From contig NZ_CAMLGT010000118.1 of NCBI RefSeq assembly GCF_946479605.1, positions 1-11,212 of the forward strand: a stretch of DNA of 11,212 bases, written 5' to 3'. Of this stretch, positions 7,208 through 11,212 are shown one piece after another (positions within the stretch are counted from its first letter, which is position 1; every line of letters begins with the position of its first letter). The translations under genes and the position numbers were made by a program. Under the pieces are notes generated by a model that made no database searches, had not been told where the DNA came from, and saw only the letters and a list, made by a program, of their open reading frames with translations. Source of the DNA: an uncultured Lacibacter sp. (lineage in GTDB: Bacteria; Bacteroidota; Bacteroidia; Chitinophagales; Chitinophagaceae).

Positions 7208-7215
7208 CAAAAATA
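7208..7215 (-). promoter_or_regulatory. -7 promoter box almost touching the 7203 start codon
   Basis: Minus-strand TATTTTTG is a full match to TAnnTTTG, with TTTC 18 bases upstream as a possible -33 element. It ends only 4 bases before the ATG at 7203, so transcription would begin at or very near the start codon and the mRNA would have almost no leader. Confidence 0.5.
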
Positions 7216-7305
7216 GGGTTCGTCATTTTTTTTGAAACCCATCTTAACATTAGTGTAACAGCAACAGTAGTTTTTACATACACAGGGAAAGTGTCTGCAT
7301 TCCAT

Positions 7306-7313
7306 TATCTTGC
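7306..7313 (+). promoter_or_regulatory. Candidate -7 box for the NdpA-like gene
   Basis: TATCTTGC matches TAnnTT of the consensus and lies 23 bases before the ATG at 7337. It drives in the opposite direction to the barrel-gene box about 90 bases away. No clear -33 element was seen. Confidence 0.4.
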
Positions 7314-7336
7314 ATGCCCGTAAATAACAAGCGTGC

Positions 7337-8374
7337 ATGTTTACTTTTAATGAATCGAGTTTAGAAACACTATCAGTCCATTATATTCAACAGGAAGGGC
7401 AAACTGTTTTAACGGATGCACCTGTTTCATTAGCAGATGCTGAATTAAAAAACCTGATGAGCAGTTTTTTCTTAACTGCTTTTAAAGAAGAACAGCAATA
7501 TAAGTTTACGCATGAAACAGATCTGAACTATAATGAGCTGTATGGCTATTGCCGCACTGCTTTTCAAAAACCGGGTTCCGTACATGAACAATCAAAAGCC
7601 ATTGCTTTGCATTTAGCCAATGCAAGTCGCCACCCCGGTATTAAAGCAGGTGAATTGTTTGTTGCCTATTTCCGTGATCTTAATTTTCAGCAACAAACAA
7701 CAGATGCGATTGTACTCATCAAAGCAGAAAACAAAAAAGATTTTCTTTTGGTGGATGTAATGCGTGAACAAACCGATCTGCAAACACGCAAAGGACTTGA
7801 TCCAAACAAAGTGGACAAAGCCTGTGTGATACTGAATACAGAAGCTGAAGATGGTTACCGGCTCTTCATGATCGATCATACCAATAAGGGCAACGAAGCA
7901 CGTTACTGGAAAGATGATTTTCTGAAAGCTGCTGAATGTGCCGACAGTTTTAATTTCACCAAAAACTTTATGAATGTTGCCAAGGAATTTATTGTGAACA
8001 ATATGCCTGCTTCCTTTGAAACATCAAAAGCAGACCAAGCAGGATTGCTCAATAAATCGGTTGCCTATTTTAAAGAGAACGAAAACTTCAACATCACTAA
8101 TTTCCAGGAAGCAGTGTTCCAGGAACCGGAACTGATACAATCATTTCAGCAGTTCGGTTCAAACTATCTGCACGAGCATAACATTGAAATAGCCGACTCA
8201 TTTGCCATTTCCTCCTCTGCTGTAAAAAAACAGGCAAGGGTGTTTAAAAGTGTCATTAAACTTGATCGTAACTTTCACATTTATGTTCATGGCAACAGGG
8301 AAATGATTGAACAGGGATACGATGAAGTAACAGGAAGGAAATACTACAAACTCTATTTCGATTTTGAATCTTAA
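7337..8374 (+). CDS. Nucleoid-associated protein, YejK/NdpA (NA37) family
   Basis: A 345-residue soluble protein with the marks of the 37-kDa nucleoid-associated protein family (E. coli YejK, about 335 residues). The segment GLDPNKVDKACVILN at 153-167 and the C-terminal KLDRNFHIYVHG at 308-319, then IEQGYDEVTGRKYYKLYF at 324-341, are the conserved blocks. An acidic and hydrophobic N-terminal region holds the HLANASRHPGIKAGELFVAYF element at about 92-112. E. coli YejK binds DNA and touches topoisomerase IV; here a DNA-associated role in the nucleoid is inferred from family only. The start ATG has a candidate promoter 23 bases upstream and no Shine-Dalgarno sequence. It is followed after 10 bases by the GNAT gene and is probably cotranscribed with it. 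No nuclease, methylase or phage gene is nearby. Confidence 0.9.
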   Translation: MFTFNESSLETLSVHYIQQEGQTVLTDAPVSLADAELKNLMSSFFLTAFKEEQQYKFTHETDLNYNELYGYCRTAFQKPGSVHEQSKAIALHLANASRHPGIKAGELFVAYFRDLNFQQQTTDAIVLIKAENKKDFLLVDVMREQTDLQTRKGLDPNKVDKACVILNTEAEDGYRLFMIDHTNKGNEARYWKDDFLKAAECADSFNFTKNFMNVAKEFIVNNMPASFETSKADQAGLLNKSVAYFKENENFNITNFQEAVFQEPELIQSFQQFGSNYLHEHNIEIADSFAISSSAVKKQARVFKSVIKLDRNFHIYVHGNREMIEQGYDEVTGRKYYKLYFDFES

Positions 8375-8384
8375 AGAATATATC

Positions 8385-8897
8385 ATGATTGCTTATGCTG
8401 TAAAAGAAGATGTGCCACAAATTGTTGATCTCCTCAACAGTGCTTACCGTGGCGAACGTTCGCAACAAGGGTGGACAACCGAAGCCCATTTGATTGCAGG
8501 CGATGTACGAACAGATGAAGCAGATGTGTTACGTGTGTTGCAGCAGTCCGGTAGTGTTATTCTGAAATACACAAATGAGGAGGGTAAAATTATCGGCACA
8601 GTCAATCTCCAGGAACATGAACGGGGAATGTATCTCGGCATGTTCGCTGTATCACCGCAACTGCAGGGTGGAGGCATTGGCAAACAACTGCTGAAAGCTG
8701 CTGATGAACAGGCAAAAAAAGTTGGAATTGCAACTATTTATATGTCGGTGATCTCTGTGCGTAAAGAACTGATCGACTGGTATAAACGTCATGGTTATGC
8801 GGAAACCGGTGAACGAAAACCTTTCCACGAAGACAACCTCACCGGGAAACATTTGCAACAGTTAGAATTTCTTATTCTGGAAAAACAAATTGCGTAG
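8385..8897 (+). CDS. GNAT family N-acetyltransferase
   Basis: A 170-residue Gcn5-related acetyltransferase of usual single-domain size. Acyl transfer from acetyl-CoA to an amine is the known reaction of the family. Motif A is clear: MFAVSPQLQGGGIGKQLL at 86-103 holds the Q-x-x-G-x-G pyrophosphate-binding loop (Q94, G97, G99). The C-terminal WYKRHGY at 132-138 is the typical motif B end, and the N-terminal AVKEDVPQIVDLLNSAYRGE helix is also typical. The substrate is not readable. I chose the ATG at 8385; an in-frame TTG at 8364 would overlap the upstream gene by 11 bases. The 10-base gap to that gene holds no promoter, so the two likely share a transcript. The next gene starts 33 bases later. 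Confidence 0.9.
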   Translation: MIAYAVKEDVPQIVDLLNSAYRGERSQQGWTTEAHLIAGDVRTDEADVLRVLQQSGSVILKYTNEEGKIIGTVNLQEHERGMYLGMFAVSPQLQGGGIGKQLLKAADEQAKKVGIATIYMSVISVRKELIDWYKRHGYAETGERKPFHEDNLTGKHLQQLEFLILEKQIA

Positions 8898-8906
8898 GAA
8901 TTCTCC

Positions 8907-8914
8907 TATTTTCG
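8907..8914 (+). promoter_or_regulatory. Candidate -7 box for the ACBP gene
   Basis: TATTTTCG is a near match to TAnnTTTG (one mismatch) and ends 16 bases before the ATG at 8931, in the 33-base gap after the GNAT stop. It may give the acyl-CoA-binding protein its own promoter, although read-through from the upstream genes is also possible. Confidence 0.35.
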
Positions 8915-8930
8915 CCTAAACTTACAACTT

Positions 8931-9188
8931 ATGGATTTGCATCAACAATTTGAAGAAGCAGTGGCAGAAAGTAAAACGCTGAGTGAAAAACCAAGCAATG
9001 AAACACTGCTGCAACTGTATTCACTTTACAAACAAGGCTCTGAGGGAGATGTGAACATTGACGCTCCAAGTAATCCTTTTGATTTTGTGGCCAAAGCAAA
9101 ATACGAAGCATGGGAAGCCTTGAAAGGGAAAACGAAAGAAGAAGCAATGAAGGAATATATTGATCTTGTTTCGAAGTTAAAAGGTTAA
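8931..9188 (+). CDS. Acyl-CoA-binding protein
   Basis: An 85-residue protein, the size of animal acyl-CoA-binding protein (86 residues), a four-helix bundle that holds long-chain acyl-CoA esters in the cytoplasm. Ligand contacts known from the bovine protein can be lined up: YSLYKQ at 30-35 supplies the Tyr, Tyr and Lys pair (Y30, Y33, K34), K57 matches Lys54, W61 matches Trp58 and Y76 in AMKEYIDLV matches Tyr73. Bovine Trp55 is a tyrosine here (Y58). The GDVN segment at 39-42 is also kept. It has no signal peptide. The family is general in eukaryotes and patchy in bacteria. The gene follows the GNAT gene by 33 bases. Its TAA stop overlaps the stop of the convergent glycosyltransferase gene by 4 bases. 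Confidence 0.95.
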   Translation: MDLHQQFEEAVAESKTLSEKPSNETLLQLYSLYKQGSEGDVNIDAPSNPFDFVAKAKYEAWEALKGKTKEEAMKEYIDLVSKLKG

Positions 9189-10354
9189 ACTTTTTTGGGC
9201 AGCAGTTGCAAGTACCAATCCTGCAATTCTTTCCCGATCATTTTTTTACTGAACATAGTAGCTGCCTTGGCAGCTATTTCTGTTTTATTGTACAACAAAG
9301 GTTTTTGCAGATAAGCATATAACACATCGGCCAGTGCTTTTACATTACCGGGCCCAACCAATTCTCCATTTGAAAAATTTACAAGTTCAGCAATACCCCC
9401 CACGTTCGATGAAAAAACCGGCAACCCGCAACATAACGCCTCATTTACAACACAAGGCAAATTTTCATACTGGCTGAAATGAACCAACGCATCTGATGAA
9501 CGCATCGCCTCAGCCACTTTATTGTAAGGCAATGCCCCAAGCCATGTAACATGATCAGCAAGACCAAGCTCTATGGCTAACTGTACATTCTCTTTTACTG
9601 CCGGTCCAACAAATACAATCTCCCATCCTGTTGTCATTGCTTTTAACAGCGACAATGCTTTTAAAATACCTTGTACATTTTTTAAAGGATGCATCATTGA
9701 CACATGAATAAACCGGGTACGTTCATGATTATTCTGCTGCAGGTAAAACATATCTGTATCCACCACATTCCTGATCAGGTGGGTTTGCCTGATCTCAAAC
9801 ATTGAATACAAACGTTTCAACAACCAATTTGATACCGAGCTTACAGCCAATGCATTTTTGAAACTTTGTTTTGTAACATAACGGAAGTAGCGGTTGCGGC
9901 TGAAATAGTTCTCCGGAATATGATCGAAATATGCTGAGCTATGTTCTGTTACCACAAAAGGAATGTTATGCAGCCGCTTCATAACAACTGCTGTCATACC
10001 TGCTTTTACCGGCACATGCACATGAATAAGATCGGGCTTTCCGTTTGCAGCAATATATTCCTCTACCAATTGCTGATAATACTTTTGAAACTCCTTGTTA
10101 AACCGGTACACATCTAAAAACGGAAGCACTGTTTTTGGCAGCGGCATGAAATAAACTGCTGAAGTAAGATTACCTTCTTTCTGCACTTCTTTTTTAATAG
10201 CAGTAACATGTGTAAGAAAATGTTTGTTCTGCACTATATGAATAACATCCACCTGCTGATAGTATGCAAGCGCTTCGGCATGACGTTGAATGAAATCACC
10301 ATCATAAGGATCAACAGTATTTGGATACCAGCTGCATAGCCATAACACTTTCAT
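9185..10354 (-). CDS. Group 4 glycosyltransferase, surface polysaccharide
   Basis: A 389-residue GT-B fold glycosyltransferase (GT4 family), expected to move a sugar from a nucleotide donor to a growing lipid-linked glycan at the cytoplasmic face of the membrane. The N-terminal domain begins MKVLWLCSWYPN and shows GDFIQRHAEAL at 19-29, HVHVPVKAG at 111-119 and TEHSS at 136-140. The C-terminal donor domain shows HVSMMHPLKN at 217-226, and the EX7E motif with E297 and E305 in YENLPCVVNEAL, then CGLPVFSSNVGGIAELV. There is no signal or membrane helix. Its ATG overlaps the stop of the upstream flippase gene by 4 bases (ATGA), so translation is probably coupled. It seems to be the last gene of the cluster and converges on the acyl-CoA-binding protein gene with a 4-base overlap. 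The sugar is not predictable. Confidence 0.93.
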   Translation of the reverse strand: MKVLWLCSWYPNTVDPYDGDFIQRHAEALAYYQQVDVIHIVQNKHFLTHVTAIKKEVQKEGNLTSAVYFMPLPKTVLPFLDVYRFNKEFQKYYQQLVEEYIAANGKPDLIHVHVPVKAGMTAVVMKRLHNIPFVVTEHSSAYFDHIPENYFSRNRYFRYVTKQSFKNALAVSSVSNWLLKRLYSMFEIRQTHLIRNVVDTDMFYLQQNNHERTRFIHVSMMHPLKNVQGILKALSLLKAMTTGWEIVFVGPAVKENVQLAIELGLADHVTWLGALPYNKVAEAMRSSDALVHFSQYENLPCVVNEALCCGLPVFSSNVGGIAELVNFSNGELVGPGNVKALADVLYAYLQKPLLYNKTEIAAKAATMFSKKMIGKELQDWYLQLLPKKV

Positions 10355-11212
10355 GACAGCCCGTTTTTACGTGAAGCAATTTTTTCCATGATCAGTTTCC
10401 GCAACAATACAGCATCGCTTTTGCGGAAGAAAAGAAAATCAGCAAAGCGGCTTTGGTATTCTTTTTTATGTTTCAGCAGAATAAAACACATGTAGCAGAT
10501 ATAACCTGTACTGCTTACAACCGCGGCGCCAATAATACCAAACCGTGGTATTACCAGCAGATCACCAATAATGATGACGGCTAAGGCAATAATATTGCCT
10601 TGAAAATTTACCCGCAATACTTTTTTACCACTATAATAAGCTGCAAGCAAATGAATAACTGAATAGCAAAGTATTGCCGGCACCAACAATACAAAAGGCA
10701 GGTACATATTATTGAATGTGCTGCCAAATACAAAGGGGAACAACCAGTAACCGGTTACAATTAACACAGCACAACCAATTGCATAAAGTAAAATAAGTCC
10801 ACGGGAAAGCAGCTGCATTTTTTCATTCATTTCCTCTCTCCTGCCCGATGCCGTCATGGGAAATACAACAGCAGCCAGTATTGATGGTACAATAAAAAAT
10901 AATTGAGCCAGCTTGCAAGCCTGTATATAATTCCCAAGATCGCCAGGAACAGTCCAAAACTTTTTTACAAACCAGTAATCAACCCGGTACATTAAAAACG
11001 TCATGGAATTAGTGGCTACAGCAACCAATGCATACGACAAAAAAGGTTTCACTAATTCATTGGGTATTTTTTTCATATCCTGCCATTTAAAATAGCGGAT
11101 GAAAAAAGCAAGCATCAACAGCAGCCCTTGTATGAAAAATGAAAAGAAATACAATTGAACATACTCATCGTTTGTAACAATACTACTGATCAGGTTATTA
11201 TTCGGTACCAAT
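10351..11212 (-). CDS. Polysaccharide flippase (Wzx/MOP superfamily), C-terminal part
   Basis: The frame stays open to the right edge, so the start and roughly the first 190 residues are outside the window, assuming the usual flippase length near 480. The last 287 residues hold about eight membrane helices in pairs with short charged loops, including LVKPFLSYALVAVATN, DYWFVKKFWTVPGDLGNYIQ and ILAAVVFPMTASGRREEMNE. These are the style of the polysaccharide-export branch of the MOP superfamily, whose C-terminal domain starts about here. FGIIGAAVVSSTGYICYM near the end is the usual last-helix pair of such flippases. It moves lipid-linked sugar units across the inner membrane. The C-terminal tail is basic and cytoplasmic. 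The first visible codon near the edge is TTG and not a real start. Its TGA overlaps the next gene's ATG, so both are in one operon. Confidence 0.88.
   Translation of the reverse strand, partial: LVPNNNLISSIVTNDEYVQLYFFSFFIQGLLLMLAFFIRYFKWQDMKKIPNELVKPFLSYALVAVATNSMTFLMYRVDYWFVKKFWTVPGDLGNYIQACKLAQLFFIVPSILAAVVFPMTASGRREEMNEKMQLLSRGLILLYAIGCAVLIVTGYWLFPFVFGSTFNNMYLPFVLLVPAILCYSVIHLLAAYYSGKKVLRVNFQGNIIALAVIIIGDLLVIPRFGIIGAAVVSSTGYICYMCFILLKHKKEYQSRFADFLFFRKSDAVLLRKLIMEKIASRKNGLS

Noticed and set aside
7204..7338. 45-residue cysteine-rich N-terminal extension of the outer-membrane protein frame.
   Set aside because: Its composition is unlike a protein, it would run back through the divergent promoter region, and a standard signal peptide begins at the ATG at 7203.
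7312..7340. Copies of GCATGC/GCATGT that could pair and hide the start codon of the NdpA-like gene.
   Set aside because: The first copy overlaps the -7 box at its edge and would probably be upstream of the transcript start, so it would not be in the mRNA.
9174..9196. AAGTT...AACTT hairpin followed by six T's at the end of the ACBP gene, as a possible terminator.
   Set aside because: The stem has five pairs, only one of them G-C, which is too weak for an intrinsic terminator.
1..11212. Toxin-antitoxin pairs, CRISPR arrays, transposases, integrases, retrons or multi-gene defence systems.
   Set aside because: None of the real genes belongs to these groups, no regularly spaced repeats are seen, and the NdpA-like and GNAT genes alone do not make a defence locus.

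Overview
The window looks like an ordinary stretch of chromosome from a member of the Bacteroidota, most likely Chitinophagaceae or a close relative. That placement is an inference. It rests on protein style (a secreted AbgB-like peptidase and the HAEPL-type outer-membrane protein), on A-rich start regions mostly lacking a Shine-Dalgarno sequence, and on repeated TAnnTTTG-like -7 boxes close to start codons. There are twelve protein genes, two of them cut by the window edges. I see no rRNA, tRNA, CRISPR array, insertion sequence, prophage or recognisable defence locus, and no gene-free stretch longer than 300 bases.

Layout. 1-1004 (+) is the 3' part of a saccharopine dehydrogenase-family gene. 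It converges on a small acidic beta-rich protein of unknown function (1039-1419, -). Next comes lepA (1565-3358, -), with its own promoter, a clear Shine-Dalgarno sequence, a repeat-like palindrome in its 3' UTR and a rho-independent terminator. Three small membrane-protein genes follow: a DUF2809 protein (3488-3880, +), a four-helix protein (3885-4271, -) and a two-helix protein (4419-4754, +). An exported M20 amidohydrolase (4819-6267, +) converges on an outer-membrane beta-barrel candidate (6334-7203, -), and one strong two-way terminator lies between them. Divergent from the barrel gene is a + strand run: a YejK/NdpA-like nucleoid-associated protein (7337-8374), a GNAT acetyltransferase (8385-8897) and an acyl-CoA-binding protein (8931-9188). 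The right end is the tail of a surface-polysaccharide operon on the - strand, with a flippase (10351 to the edge) coupled to a group 4 glycosyltransferase (9185-10354).

Working together. Only two groupings are supported by arrangement: flippase plus glycosyltransferase (a 4-base ATGA overlap), and NdpA-like plus GNAT (a 10-base gap), possibly with the acyl-CoA-binding protein. The rest look like independent, mostly housekeeping units.

I found no convincing undescribed multi-gene system. The points most worth a second look are the bacterial acyl-CoA-binding protein and its stop-codon overlap with the polysaccharide operon, a -7 box almost touching the barrel gene's start, a tandem repeat in the promoter region of the amidohydrolase, the repeat-like palindrome after lepA, and the unplaced small proteins. 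Five of the gene starts given here are at an internal ATG rather than an upstream TTG or ATG extension; the reasons are in each entry.
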